Shown: positions 35,280-45,142 of the stretch, piece by piece
How the letters are laid out: each line of letters begins with the position of its first letter
Position numbering within the stretch: the first letter of the stretch is position 1
Source: CAVYXZ01 sp963772595
Lineage (GTDB): Bacteria; Chloroflexota; Anaerolineae; Aggregatilineales; Phototrophicaceae
Assembly: GCA_963772595.1 (NCBI GenBank)
Contig: CAVYXZ010000009.1
Coordinates: 1-64,000, forward strand
Reading direction: 5' to 3'
Length of the DNA stretch: 64,000 nt
Made by a program: the position numbers and the translations under genes
The notes under the pieces: generated by a model
Databases searched by the model: none
The model's input: the letters and a program-made list of their open reading frames with translations, nothing else
Told to the model about the DNA's origin: nothing

Positions 35280-36365
35280 TTACTTGGTGGCAGAGCCGGT
35301 GCTGCGGTATTCCGCGCTGGCATAGACGTAGACCTGCGAGCGCAGATTGCCGTCTTCGTCGAGCGGAGCCTGACCCGTCCAGTTAAACAGGAAGGCGGCA
35401 TCGCTGATGCTGAGGTTGACGCAGCCGTGACTGTGGCGGTAGCCGAAGCCATCGTGCCAGTAGGTGCCGTGCAGGCTGATCGAATCGTCGAAATACATCA
35501 CCCAGGGGACGCTTTCCAGGGCGTAAGCGCCGGGAGCACCGGTCGCGCCGGACATGCCATCGCGGTCAATGCGTGCCCAGATGTCGAAAATGCCCTCGTT
35601 GGTATCCCAGCCCGGCAGGCCAGAAGAAACCAACGTGGCGAAAACGGGCCGGTCGCCTTCATAGCCGACCAGCGTCTGCTCGTAGAGATCGACCGCCACC
35701 CAACGCTGTGTGTCAATGCCTTCCGGCTTCTCAACGGGCTTAGCAACGGCCAGCGAGCGCTGTTCGATCCACTGATCCGGGCCGACCAGGTACCAGATCC
35801 AGCCGTCCGTATGCTTCACCTCAGCGAAGATGTTGACCAGATCGTAGCGGTATTTCACCACGCCGGTATCCATCGACTGCTTCGCGCCCGGTTCTGGCAC
35901 CGTTACCAGATCGCCCAGCACCCAGCCAAACTTATCTTCCAGGCCGTTGAGCAGACGCACGCCGCGAAACTGCGAGGTCTGCTGGTGCTTGAGGTCGTTC
36001 ATGTTCATCCACTGACCGCTGCGATTGCGAATCCAGCCGTCGGCCTGGTCGGTCGCCTGGACGAAGTTAAAGCCTGCGGGCATCTGGCCGATGACGCCGC
36101 CGTTGGGCGCATCGTAGAGCAGCGGGCTGTCCGCCGTGACCTTCCAGAAGTCATAGCTGCTCAACGAGTAGTTGTCGAGCGGGACCGGCGTGACGACCGG
36201 TTCGGGATAATCGTTCATCACGTCCAGGCAGCTCGGCGAGGGAGCAAGGTTCTCCTCGCTGATACCGGCACAAGCCGAGGCCAGGCTATCCAGGCCCCGA
36301 ACGGGGGTCGTAAACAGGATCATCAGGGCGATAATCGCAGTGGGCATCAGAAAACGACGGCTCAT
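35280..36365 (-). CDS. L,D-transpeptidase (YkuD domain) with SH3-like region
   Basis: A 361-residue exported protein. I chose the ATG at 36365 (MSRRFLMPTAIIALMIL), which has GGAGAG just upstream. A signal peptide covers about residues 1-25. SH3-like segments lie near 85-200 (PNGGVIGQMPAGFNFVQA and NRSGQWMNMND). The YkuD domain is at about 230-355, with the catalytic motif HGTYWHDGFGYRHSHGCVN, the Cys being the nucleophile. It should cross-link peptidoglycan stems or attach proteins outside the membrane. The family is inhibited by carbapenems. Confidence 0.93.
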   Translation of the reverse strand: MSRRFLMPTAIIALMILFTTPVRGLDSLASACAGISEENLAPSPSCLDVMNDYPEPVVTPVPLDNYSLSSYDFWKVTADSPLLYDAPNGGVIGQMPAGFNFVQATDQADGWIRNRSGQWMNMNDLKHQQTSQFRGVRLLNGLEDKFGWVLGDLVTVPEPGAKQSMDTGVVKYRYDLVNIFAEVKHTDGWIWYLVGPDQWIEQRSLAVAKPVEKPEGIDTQRWVAVDLYEQTLVGYEGDRPVFATLVSSGLPGWDTNEGIFDIWARIDRDGMSGATGAPGAYALESVPWVMYFDDSISLHGTYWHDGFGYRHSHGCVNLSISDAAFLFNWTGQAPLDEDGNLRSQVYVYASAEYRSTGSATK

Positions 36366-36484
36366 GTTCTCTCCACAGAGGCTCACAAATCGAAAGCATC
36401 TTACCATAAGCCGTGCGAAATGGTCATGCTGCAAAGCCTACGCCAAACCACCTATTCCTGTTTCCCGGTTCATCAATTGCCGGT

Positions 36485-37303
36485 TTATTGGAGCCTGATT
36501 TCACTCACAATCGGATAGTGATCGCTTGGATAGGTGGGAGGGATCGCATCGCGCACAATCGTACTGGAGGTTGTATATATGCGCTGGCTCCCGTCTTTCG
36601 CCAGAATCCAGTCAACCCGCCAGAACGTCTCGTTGCCAAAATCAAGCGAGAAATAGTTCTGCCCCTGATAGGCATGAAATGTACTGGAATGGACCGAATC
36701 AGGGTTCCCGGCGGCGCGGTAGGTATCCTGAAAGCCGTTGCTGATAAAAATATAGTACGGCATTGTCCAGGGATTGCAGTTGAAATCGCCTGAGAGCACG
36801 ACCGGCAACTCGCCAGCGAGCTGTGGGAGCCGGTTGACAATGAGCTTGCTGGCGTTGACACGCGACTCCTCGCCCCAGGGTCCATCTTCGAAATGGGTGT
36901 TCAGATAAAAAAGCTGTCGATCCGTGATCCGACATTTCAGTTTCACCCAGGTCGCGCCCAGCGGATATTCAACTCCCCAATCGGCAAATTCGACATCGGG
37001 GGTCTCGCTGAACCAGAATTCACCCAATTCCAGCAGTTCATAGCGTTCCGTTTGGTACAAAACGGAGGTGTAATCCTGGGGCGGCGTATCGCCATAGCAA
37101 TTGCCCATCACGATACTGTAGTCGCCAAGCTGTTCGCGGAAGGTATCGAGATTCGTGGTTGAGACTTCTTGAAGCCCGATAATGTGAGGCTGATAGCGAT
37201 TAATCACGGTCTGGGTCAATGGCGCACGCATCCGCCATGCGTTAGGCCCGTCGCCATAAGTCCCATTGATATTGAGTGACATGATGCGATGCAACGTGGT
37301 CAT
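36485..37303 (-). CDS. Endonuclease/exonuclease/phosphatase-family protein
   Basis: A 272-residue protein. I chose the ATG at 37303 (MTTLHRIMSLNINGT), with AAGGGA upstream. It carries the EEP motifs: SLNING at the start, IIGLQEV with the metal Glu (about 44), SGDFNCNPW (about 160) and the final SDHYPIVSEI with the catalytic His. There is no signal peptide, so a nuclease or phosphodiesterase in the cytoplasm is likely. The EEP fold covers DNases, sphingomyelinases and deadenylases, and the sequence does not choose among them. Confidence 0.85.
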   Translation of the reverse strand: MTTLHRIMSLNINGTYGDGPNAWRMRAPLTQTVINRYQPHIIGLQEVSTTNLDTFREQLGDYSIVMGNCYGDTPPQDYTSVLYQTERYELLELGEFWFSETPDVEFADWGVEYPLGATWVKLKCRITDRQLFYLNTHFEDGPWGEESRVNASKLIVNRLPQLAGELPVVLSGDFNCNPWTMPYYIFISNGFQDTYRAAGNPDSVHSSTFHAYQGQNYFSLDFGNETFWRVDWILAKDGSQRIYTTSSTIVRDAIPPTYPSDHYPIVSEIRLQ

Positions 37304-37666
37304 ATAGGCTGATCCCTTCATTAGTCTATAGATGGTTTCGGCATCCCGCTTGCCCAAAGTCGCCCTGGTGCATAGTTAAATATGCAAAACGGGTCACAAA
37401 GGTTCATATGATAGCTTACAGGATTTCTATGTATACTGTATTCGATCTGTCAACTCTATCTTGTACTAGCTTTAATTCCTCATGACTCGAATTCACGATA
37501 TGGCATTTTCGGCCTTAAGGCTCGCGCACAGTGTCGAGCATGGCTGCATCATGCCGGCAGGGCATCCTGTGGGGATCCACTACCCCGGTTATTTGCCTGA
37601 ACACATCAGTTTGGAAAGCTAGGCAGCAATACCCGATCAGATCGCTATAGATTTCTTGACGACAGG
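37304..37666. other. AT-rich 363-base gap with no gene
   Basis: This stretch is richer in A and T than its surroundings. I see no credible ORF, RNA gene or repeat. It should hold the promoter of the minus-strand EEP gene on its left side. Confidence 0.6.
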
Positions 37667-38302
37667 CTATTGGCTGCGGTGACTGCTGAAGGCCGCCACC
37701 AGGCCCAGGCCGATGTAGAGGCTGCCGGTCAGATATTTCTGCGTGCGCAGGAAGCCGCCGCTGTGGCGCAGCCAGCGTCCCGCCGTGCCTGCCAACAGCG
37801 CATACACGCTGTCGCTGCACAGGCCCATGACCACCAGGATCAGGCCCAGGATCAGCATTTGCCCGCCAACCGGCCCGCGCGCGGGATCGACAAACTGGGG
37901 CAGAAAGGCGAAGAAGAACAACGCCAGCTTGGGGTTCAAGACGTTGACGATCACACCCTGGCGGAAGATGCGTGAGAGTCGCTGTGGTTCGACCGCCACC
38001 GCGTGCAGGGCATCGTCTTTTGCCAGAAGCCGCCGCATCCCCAGGTAGACCAGGTAGGCCGCGCCGAGATACTTGACGATGTCGAAGGCCAGCGCCGAGG
38101 AGACCAGGATGGCCGACAGGCCCAGTGCCGCGGCGACGACGTGAAACAGGGTCCCGACCGCCACGCCCAACACCGAGACGATCCCGGCCAGACGGCCCTG
38201 GTCAATGCTGCGGGTGACGATGTACATCACGGCGGGGCCGGGGGTAATCAACAGCACGGCGGCAGCGGCGATAAAGACCAGCAGAGTCGAGGGATCAAGC
38301 AT
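37667..38302 (-). CDS. LysE/RhtB-family amino-acid exporter
   Basis: A 211-residue protein with six hydrophobic helices. The opening LVFIAAAAVLLITPGPAVMY contains the ITPGPA motif of LysE/RhtB exporters, and GMRRLLAKDD lies in the cytoplasmic loop after helix three. Length is typical. It exports an amino acid such as threonine or homoserine derivatives, but the substrate is not predictable. It lies 20 bases after the start region of the toxin cassette and is transcribed in the same direction. Confidence 0.92.
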   Translation of the reverse strand: MLDPSTLLVFIAAAAVLLITPGPAVMYIVTRSIDQGRLAGIVSVLGVAVGTLFHVVAAALGLSAILVSSALAFDIVKYLGAAYLVYLGMRRLLAKDDALHAVAVEPQRLSRIFRQGVIVNVLNPKLALFFFAFLPQFVDPARGPVGGQMLILGLILVVMGLCSDSVYALLAGTAGRWLRHSGGFLRTQKYLTGSLYIGLGLVAAFSSHRSQ

Positions 38303-38322
38303 GGTGAAGGTCTCCTGTGGGT

Positions 38323-38730
38323 CTAGGGCAATAAATCAAGATAGTCGCAGTGCCGGGGCCGGAACAAGCGAAAGTCACGATGGTCGAAGGTGTAGATCTG
38401 CCGTATATCCAGGCGTTCTGACACCGCCATCTGCGCCACATCGACGAAATCCAGCGCAGCATCCTGATACTGCTGCATAATTTCGTCCATGCGTGCCATG
38501 TCCGCCTCGATAAGATCGACAACGGTGAATGGTGACGAGCGTGCCCGCCGGAAGGCGTTTATTGCAGCTTGATAGTTCATGCGGATTGTGACTACGAAGA
38601 AGAGTTCCTGCAATACAGGCGCGATGACCATGCGTTCACCGCGCATTTCGTCGCGTGCCTCAGTCGCCAATGCGTGATTCCGGTCTTTCGGGAACGTCAA
38701 TGCGACGAAGAAGCTGGTATCAATCAGCAT
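38323..38730 (-). CDS. PIN-domain toxin of a three-gene cassette
   Basis: A 135-residue PIN-domain protein. The motif MLIDTSFFVALTFPKDRNH gives the first Asp (D4), an acidic Glu lies at PVLQELFFV, and D-F-V-D-V-A-Q-M and F-D-H-R-D-F provide the other acidic residues. It should be a Mg-dependent RNase. Its ATG overlaps the end of the upstream antitoxin by 11 bases. The neighbouring Uma2 gene is in the same overlapping unit. Confidence 0.85.
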   Translation of the reverse strand: MLIDTSFFVALTFPKDRNHALATEARDEMRGERMVIAPVLQELFFVVTIRMNYQAAINAFRRARSSPFTVVDLIEADMARMDEIMQQYQDAALDFVDVAQMAVSERLDIRQIYTFDHRDFRLFRPRHCDYLDLLP

Positions 38731-39162
38731 GGTTTTCTTTGCGCCGGTAGTATTCCGCTACGGCTTCGCGTACCGTCGTAGAGGCATCGGTCACTTCGGA
38801 ATCCGCGAACAAGTCCACAAAGGTTTCTAGGGGGTCTGGCGGCAAGTCGATGGTCCCCTGCTCGGATTTCAGGCGCGGGATGCCGTCGTGGTCAATCAGC
38901 CAGAACTGCTCGTCCAGCTCGTCGTCGCTCAGGGCGAGCCGTTCCGCATTGCCGTGCCTTGCCAGTAGCGACGCGCGATCTCGTAGAGCTTGCGCCGGAA
39001 GGCCCGGTAGCGAGTGTCAAAATCAAGCTCCGGCTCCGGTGTGGGACGCGGATGGTACTGCGCCAGCATGGTCTCCAGCACCTCGTCCACCGGGCGATTT
39101 TCGCGTTGGGCTAACTTTTGCAGCCGCTCCACCAGGTCGTCGCGCAGATCTAAGTCACTCAT
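38720..39162 (-). CDS. Antitoxin-like protein with ribbon-helix-helix N-terminus (one frameshift)
   Basis: About 147 residues after restoring one missing base near 38961-38967. It starts MSDLDLRDDLVERLQKLAQR and continues ENRPVDEVLETML, which looks like a ribbon-helix-helix DNA-binding unit. The acidic C-terminus (DDELDEQFWLIDHDGIPRLK, later VREAVAEYYRRKENHAD) runs to the toxin and overlaps its start by 11 bases. The C-terminal part is in another frame from the N-terminal part, so a simple ORF call ends it too soon. It should bind the PIN toxin and its own operator. Confidence 0.75.
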
Positions 39163-39751
39163 GAGCTTGATCCTCTGCCTCACCGAAGCTGACTTTATCG
39201 TACACGTCAATCAATGGCAATCTCGCGCTCACCGACGCCAGTTCGACCACAGCGTCCAACGCGGTAGCATCCGAATACAGCCATTGACCATTATCCTGAC
39301 GCTGGTAACGTTCAATGCGGATGTGTCCTGCGCCACCAGCAGGTAATCCTGAAGCGAGGGGATGGTCAGATAGTTGTGCAATTTCTTGCCCCGATCGTAT
39401 TGCTCGGTCGAGGGCGAGAGGACCTCGAAAACCACTGTCGGATTGAGCAGGATGTCGCGCTGGTCATGCCTGATCTCGGCGGGGCCGCAGACGACGGAGA
39501 CATCAGGATAATGGTAGTCACCCACTGCGGCGATTTCGACCAGCATATCGCTGGGGTAGACTTTGCAGGGACGACCGCGAAATTGTGCTCCTAAGGTCAA
39601 TAAGCAGATTGGCAACGATGAGATTGTGATTTTCTTTGGCACCGGTCATCAGGTACACTTCGCCGCCAAGCAGTTCATGTTTTTCGTCGCTGGCAGCTTC
39701 GAAGGCGAGATATTCTTCTGGGGTCCAATGCTCTTGCGATAGGGCCTGCAT
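39155..39751 (-). CDS. Uma2-family nuclease-like protein (two frameshifts)
   Basis: About 198 residues. It starts MQALSQEHWTPEEYLAFEAA and continues DEKHELLGGEVYLMTGA with the first catalytic Glu. After a break near 39.59 kb come VGDYHYPDVSVVCGP with the metal Asp and NPTVVFEVLSPSTEQYDRGK with the E-V-L-S core of the PD-(D/E)XK fold. A second break near 39.325 kb leads to HIRIERYQRQDNGQWLYSDA. The total is divisible by three. Uma2 proteins are very common in Chloroflexota and Cyanobacteria and of unknown role. It overlaps the antitoxin start by eight bases. Confidence 0.82.
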
Positions 39752-39838
39752 AATACGCCATCCATTCTGCGTTGTTTACACAGTACACCAAAGCGCGCGG
39801 CCAAACCAGTCTGTGCTTTCGGTCAATATCCGGTCAAT

Positions 39839-39880
39839 GTAGGGGCAGCCCGGCGGGAGCACACCCAGGTGCTCCCCTAC
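39839..39880. repeat. GTAGGGGC-type hairpin repeat
   Basis: Runs from GTAGGGGCAGCCCGG to GGTGCTCCCCTAC and contains GGGAGCACACCCAGGTGCTC. It is located between the Uma2 and ABC exporter genes. Confidence 0.75.
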
Positions 39881-39901
39881 AAAGACCAGCGGAGTTGATT
39901 C

Positions 39902-41744
39902 TTACGCCGTCAGTTCGCCCATCGACTCGATGTACTCCAGGCTCTGGTGGCGGAAGTAGGTGTTGTAGAGTTCGGCGTAGTGCCCCCCGGCCCGCAGCAG
40001 CGAGTCGTGGGTGCCTTCCTCGATGATCTCGCCCTCGCGCAGCACGACGATGCGGTCGGCGTTCTTGATGGTCGAGAGCCGGTGCGCGATGACGATGCTG
40101 GTGCGGTTCTCCAGCACCACGTCCAGACCCTTCCTGAATGAGCGTCTCGGTCAGCGGATCCACGCTGGCGGTCGCCTCGTCCAGGATGAAGATGCGCGGG
40201 TTCTGCATCAGCACGCGCGCGATGGCGACCAACTGCCGCTGGCCCATCGAGAGGTTGTTGCCGCGCTCGCCCACTTCGGTATCAAGACCCAGGGGCAGCA
40301 AGCTGATCCAATCGCCCTTGCCGACCATCTGCGCCACCGCCATCACCTCGTCGTCGGTCGCTCTGGGATTGCCGTAGCGGATGTTCTCGCGCACGGTGCC
40401 GTCGAAGAGGAAGGGCGTCTGAGTCACCACGCCGAGCGCCTCATGATAGGCGACCAGGTCCAGCGAGCGGATGTCGTGGCCGTCGATCAGGATCTGCCCA
40501 CCCTGGAACTCGTAGAAGCGCGCCACCAGCTTGCCCAGGCTCGACTTGCCGCTGCCGGTATGGCCGACCAGCGCCAGAGTCTCCCCGGCGTGAATGGTCA
40601 TGGAGAAGTCTTCCAGCACCTGCTCCTTCTCGGTGTAGTGGAAGTCCACGTGCTCGAAGCGGATTTCGCCCTGAATCTCCGGCAGCTTGACGTGGTCCGT
40701 CTGGATCACTTTCGGCACATCGTCAATCAGCGCGAAGACCCGTTCGCCCGCCGCCAGACCCAACTGGAACTGGCTCCAGAAGGAGGCGATGCTCGTCAGC
40801 GGGAACCAGAACATCTGCAAGCCCTGGATGAAGAGGAACCACTCGCCCGCCGTGAGCAGGCCGTTCTGCGCGTCAATCACGCCGAAGTAGACCAGCGCAC
40901 CCGTGCCGATGCCTGCCAGCAGGTTCAGGATGGGGAAGATGCTGCTGAAGGTCCAGCCCGTGCGCAGGTTGATGCGGTAGGACTGCGCGTTGACATCCAG
41001 GAACTCGTCGTAGACCGCCTGCTCCTGGCGGAAGGTCTTGGCGATGCGGATCCCGCTGATGGTCTCCTGCACGTGGGCGTTGACCACCGCGTTGACCCGG
41101 CGCGACTGCGTGACGGTATCGCGCGCGATCTTGCGGAAGGCCAGCGCCGTCGCCACGATGAAAGGCGAGAGCAGCAGCACGATGATGGTCATCTGCACGT
41201 TGACCGTGAACAGGTAGCCGATCAACAGGAAGATCAGCAGAATCTGGCTCATCAGGTCGGTGGCGAGCTGCACCACCGACGAGAAGGCCTGCGTGTCCGA
41301 GGTCACGCGGCTGACGATCTTGCCCGACGGGTAGGTATCGTAGAACGAGAGATCGCGCCGCAGCACGGCATCCATCGCGTCCTCACGCAGCTTGAGCGTG
41401 ACATTGCCGATGGCGGTGGCTGACTGCCACTGCCGGATGGCATTGAACAGCCAGGCAATCGCGCTCAGCACGATCACGCCCAGCAGCGTGATTGCCAGAT
41501 CGCGGCCATTCGGATCCGCGACAATGCGGTCAATCGACTGTGAAATAAAGATCGGCAGGCCGGTATTCAGCAGCGAGGTCAGCAGAATCGCCACCGAGAT
41601 AGCCACCATACGCGGGGCCTGCGGGCGAAAGTACGCCAGGATGCGCCGGACCAGTTCGCCGTCGCTGTATTTGCGGTCGTAGTCCTCGGCATCGAGGCCA
41701 TCCATAATGAAGCCCATTGCACCATGCTCCTTGTGTTGTGCCAA
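39902..41744 (-). CDS. ABC exporter half, catalytic subunit (one frameshift)
   Basis: About 613 residues after removing one extra base near 40125 (GGG[T]CTG). A six-helix exporter domain (about 40-345) is followed by a nucleotide-binding domain: Walker A GHTGSGKSS, Q-loop TQTPFLFD, signature LSMGQRQ, Walker B IFILDEATASVD with a canonical Glu, and the switch His in VIAHRLSTI. The last segment is only found in the shifted frame. Signature and Walker B point to the catalytic half of a TM287/288- or BmrCD-type heterodimer, with the following gene as partner. It should export lipids or drugs. Confidence 0.9.
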
Positions 41745-41835
41745 ATCAGCACAGGTATCAGGACTATGACCTCACCTCCCGGCCCCTCTCCATACATGAC
41801 GAGGAGGAGAAAAACGATTTACAGTCGCTCTGCAA

Positions 41836-41910
41836 GTCCCCTCTCCATCGGATAGAGAAGGGATTTAGGGGTGAGGTGTGTGTTGCGGACACGGCGCGCC
41901 GTGTCCCTAC
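41836..41910. repeat. CCCTCTCC-type and GTAGGGAC-type repeats
   Basis: Contains GTCCCCTCTCCATCGGATAG continuing to GGGATTTAGGGGTGAGG, then CGGACACGGCGCGCCGTGTC, a perfect hairpin. It lies between the two ABC genes. Confidence 0.75.
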
Positions 41911-41913
41911 ATA

Positions 41914-43740
41914 TCAGAGTGGATTCTCCGCCAACTGCGCTTCTACCTCGGATTCGCCCGACTCGCCTTCCAGCGGCGGCAGGGCGGCGTCGTAGCGGGC
42001 GAAGATACGCCGGTAGGGCGGTGAGGTCCGCAGCAGCTCCTCGTGTGTGCCGCGCGCGACGATGCGCCCCTGTTCCAGCAGCAGGATATGATCCGCCCAG
42101 CGGATCTGCGACAACCGGTGCGTGATGAGCAGCGTCGTGCGGCCCTCCTGGGCGCGCCGGATCGCCTTCTGGATCTCGTCTTCGGTGGCGCTGTCGATGG
42201 CGCTGGTCGAATCGTCCAGGATCAGGATACGCGGATCGCTCAGGAAGGCACGTGCCAGCGCCAGACGCTGCCGCTGTCCCCCGGAAAGCATCACGCCGCG
42301 CTCACCGATCTCCGTCTCGTAGCCCTCGTTGAAGGACATAATGAAGTCATGCGCCTGCGCCTCTTTAGCCGCTTCCTCAATCTGCTCCTGCGTGGCATCC
42401 GGCGCGCCAAAGGCGATATTTCCGGCCACCGAGCGCGAGAAGAGAAAGACGTCCTGCTCAATGCGCGAGATCTGCGAGCGCACCGAGTTCAGGTTCCAGT
42501 CGCGGATGTCCACGCCGTCAATCAGGATGCGGCCCTCGTTAGCATCATAGGTGCGGTTGATGAGGTCGGTCAGCGTGCTCTTGCCGGAACCGGTCTGGCC
42601 GACAATCGCCACCGTCTCGCCGGGGCGCACGTGGAAGGAGATGTCCTCCAGGACCATGCCGTCCTCATAACCGTAGCAGACGTTCTCGAAGACGATGTCG
42701 CCGCGCACGGTGCCGATGTGGCCGCCCGCGTTCTCGTCCATGTCCGCGCTGGCCGTGATGAGTTCCAGGATACGCCGGCCTCCCGCCAGGCCCAACTGAA
42801 TGAGCGTGAAGGCGAAGATAGAGACGAAGACCGGGAAGCGCATGGCCCCCACCAGCGCCATGGCCGCCACGACCGATCCCAGGTTAATCACGCCTGTCGC
42901 ATAGAGCAGCAGCGCGTGCAGAAAGGTGAAGCCGAGAGCGAAGCCATAGAACAGCACCGGCAAGTAGCGTGCTTCGATGTGCCCCTGCTGCACCAGCAGA
43001 TCGCGGACGGTGCCCGCATTATTGTAGAACTTCGTGCGCTCGAAACCTTCCTGCGCACTGGCCTTGACGATCTCGATGCCCGAAATCGTCTCTTCCAGGG
43101 CCGCGTTCATCCTGCCGAAGGCGTTGCGCCGCTCCTGGATCACCGGGCTGAGGCGGTTGAAATAGAGGCGCACCACCACGATATAAATGGCGATGAAGCC
43201 CAGGGGCACGAGCGTTAACTGCCAGTTAAGCGTCGCCAGCGAGATCACCGGCACGGTGAAGCCCAGCACCAGCTCCGAGATGAACAGCACGCCAGGGTTA
43301 ATCATGGCGTTCAACTGGTTCACGTCGTCGGTCGCGCGGGCCATGATGTCGCCGACACGCTGCTGATCGTGAAAGGTCTGGCTCTTGCCCAGCAGACTCA
43401 GGTACAGTTCCTCACGCGAATCACGGGCCAGACGCTGCGCGATAGTCTCAATCGACAGGCTGCCGATAAGCGACGACAGACTGTCCGCCACCATGACGCC
43501 CAGCACCCCCAGCGCCACCATCAGCACACCGTTATCACCGGTGGGGTTGACGATCTCATCTACGGCCCGCCCCAGAAAGAGACGGCTCAGCGAAAAGGAG
43601 AACCAGGCCGCAAAGTACAAAGTCAGCGCGCCAAAGAGCAGCCGTTTGTAACGCAGCACGTGAGACAGTATCCAACGCAGGACGCTGGATCGTTTATAGG
43701 GATAAGCATTAGCGACGGTGAACTCACCCTTATCGGTCAT
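41914..43740 (-). CDS. ABC exporter half, degenerate-site subunit
   Basis: A 608-residue, intact protein. The membrane domain spans about 25-335. The nucleotide domain has Walker A GQTGSGKST, Q-loop IEQDVFLFSR, signature LSGGQRQ, and Walker B ILILDDSTSAID. The catalytic Glu after the Walker B Asp is replaced by Asp, the hallmark of the degenerate half in heterodimeric exporters such as TM287. The switch His is present (LITHRLSQI). It is upstream of the catalytic half in the same orientation, with 169 bases between them, and the pair should form one transporter. Confidence 0.93.
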   Translation of the reverse strand: MTDKGEFTVANAYPYKRSSVLRWILSHVLRYKRLLFGALTLYFAAWFSFSLSRLFLGRAVDEIVNPTGDNGVLMVALGVLGVMVADSLSSLIGSLSIETIAQRLARDSREELYLSLLGKSQTFHDQQRVGDIMARATDDVNQLNAMINPGVLFISELVLGFTVPVISLATLNWQLTLVPLGFIAIYIVVVRLYFNRLSPVIQERRNAFGRMNAALEETISGIEIVKASAQEGFERTKFYNNAGTVRDLLVQQGHIEARYLPVLFYGFALGFTFLHALLLYATGVINLGSVVAAMALVGAMRFPVFVSIFAFTLIQLGLAGGRRILELITASADMDENAGGHIGTVRGDIVFENVCYGYEDGMVLEDISFHVRPGETVAIVGQTGSGKSTLTDLINRTYDANEGRILIDGVDIRDWNLNSVRSQISRIEQDVFLFSRSVAGNIAFGAPDATQEQIEEAAKEAQAHDFIMSFNEGYETEIGERGVMLSGGQRQRLALARAFLSDPRILILDDSTSAIDSATEDEIQKAIRRAQEGRTTLLITHRLSQIRWADHILLLEQGRIVARGTHEELLRTSPPYRRIFARYDAALPPLEGESGESEVEAQLAENPL

Positions 43741-43962
43741 TCAGCCTCCGTTAGAAAATTTGTTCGCCCGCCTGAAGATTATAGCACACTCTACCCGCGA
43801 TTACGCAGGTCCAGTTCCGCCGGTTTCAGCGGCGCAGCAGCGAGCGAGAAGCCCCTCAGCTTATACTGGATATGACCCACTGTCAACCCTTATGAACCGC
43901 TACATCGGGGGGCTGCTGGTGGCGGATTCCTATTCATTATAGGCCCAAATGCCTGACATCTA

Positions 43963-45078
43963 AGTACAATCAGATAAATCATGCGGCATTGGACCCGATA
44001 ATGGATAGCACCTCATCGGGTTTTTGATTATAGCGGTCAAAAAAGGTCTGGGCGGCCACCAACAAAGCTTTGACTGATTCGAAAAGCTCACAGTGTGTTA
44101 CCTCACGACGAAATTGCCGCCACAGCATTTCAATTGGGTTAAGCCAGGGGCTGTAAGTCGGTAAGTAGAGCAAGACTAATCGTCCCGCAGACGCTCGCAA
44201 AACCGCTTCCACCTCATCATCTTGATGGGTACTGGCATTATCCAAGGCTACGAAGATTGTACCGGTCGGGTGCTGGTCAACCAAAGCTTGAAGCAATTCA
44301 GCCACTTCTTGGCGGCGCTTACGACGTCGAAACAAAACCACTGTTTCACCGGTATGATAGTTGACTGCCCCCAGACCATAGCGTTTGTAAGGCTGTCGCG
44401 GTGTGGGGATCATCACTTGTTGACCTTTGGGCCCCCATATGGCCCGCAAGGTCGGCAGCCAACTGACATTGAACTCGTCCAGATAATAGAAGACATCGCC
44501 CGGTTTCAGGCTGTCTCGTGTGGCTTCGACCGTCTTTTTTTGACCTCATACTCGGGGTCCGGGCTGCTGATTTTATGTTGGGGTCGGCTGAGCACAATAT
44601 CATGTTTTGCCAAGTGCTGTCGGACCGTTTCGGCTTCGATCCGAATACCCCTTGCTTCAGCCAGGTAATCCGCTAAGCGTTGTAACGTCCACAATGAAAA
44701 CTCCAGCCCCATACTGCGTGGGCGTAAACGGACCACTCGCAGCAATTCCGCTTCATAGGCAGGCGTCACCTTCGCCGTCGCGCCGGGACGCGGGGCATCC
44801 TTCAAACCCTCGACCCCTTCCACCATATAACGTTTCATCCAGCGGCGCACCGTCTGCTCGTCTTCACGCACGATCTCGGCAATTTCGCGAGCGACCAGCT
44901 GTTTTTCCGCTGCCAGCAGCATCATTTGTGATCGGGTTCTCATCCGCACATCCTTGGTCGTGCGATATAGTTCTTCCAACGCCTCAAGTTGTTCTCGGCT
45001 TTGTGGCGGAAGTTGGATCGGTCTCATATTGCACCTCCTCCCCCAGTATACTCCCATCAAAACTTATCTGATTGCACT
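43963..45078. mobile_element. IS630-family insertion sequence (about 1.12 kb)
   Basis: Ends are near-perfect inverted repeats: AGTACAATCAGATAAAT on the left and, read inward, AGTGCAATCAGATAAGT on the right. TA dinucleotides at 43961-43962 and 45079-45080 are the target duplication. The transposase lies inside on the minus strand. This element is of a different subgroup from that at 23.5 kb. Confidence 0.92.
43979..45027 (-). CDS. IS630-family transposase, two frames joined by a -1 shift
   Basis: The first frame starts MRPIQLPPQSREQLEALEEL at 45027 behind a perfect GGAGGTG ribosome-binding site, and carries the helix-turn-helix. The second frame holds the DDE domain: YYLDEFNVSWLP, VALDNASTHQ and YSPWLNPIEMLWRQFRRE. 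The frames meet at seven A (44535-44541 on the plus strand as T), where a -1 slip gives VKKKTVEATRDSLKPGDV. This slip at A6-A7 is the standard IS630-type way of making the full transposase. The element looks intact and possibly active. Confidence 0.9.
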
Positions 45079-45130
45079 TAGCGTCAATATCGAAGCATAC
45101 GTTGGGCATCGGCAAAGTGTTCAATTCTGG

Positions 45131-45136
45131 TATAAT
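45131..45136 (+). promoter_or_regulatory. -10 element TATAAT, apparently leaderless
   Basis: A perfect TATAAT ends six bases before the GTG start of the SH3 gene. Transcription would begin at or next to the start codon, so the message should have no leader. No convincing -35 is visible. Confidence 0.6.
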
Positions 45137-45142
45137 GGGCGC

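Noticed and set aside
37515..37820. Minus-strand ORF overlapping the end of the LysE gene
   Set aside because: Out of frame with LysE and mostly in the AT-rich gap, with no ribosome-binding site.
40011..41423. Long plus-strand ORF of 470 codons opposite the ABC exporter
   Set aside because: It is an antisense shadow of the exporter with no recognisable domain.
42043..43218. Plus-strand ORF of 391 codons opposite the second ABC gene
   Set aside because: It is another antisense shadow with low-complexity His/Arg-rich sequence.
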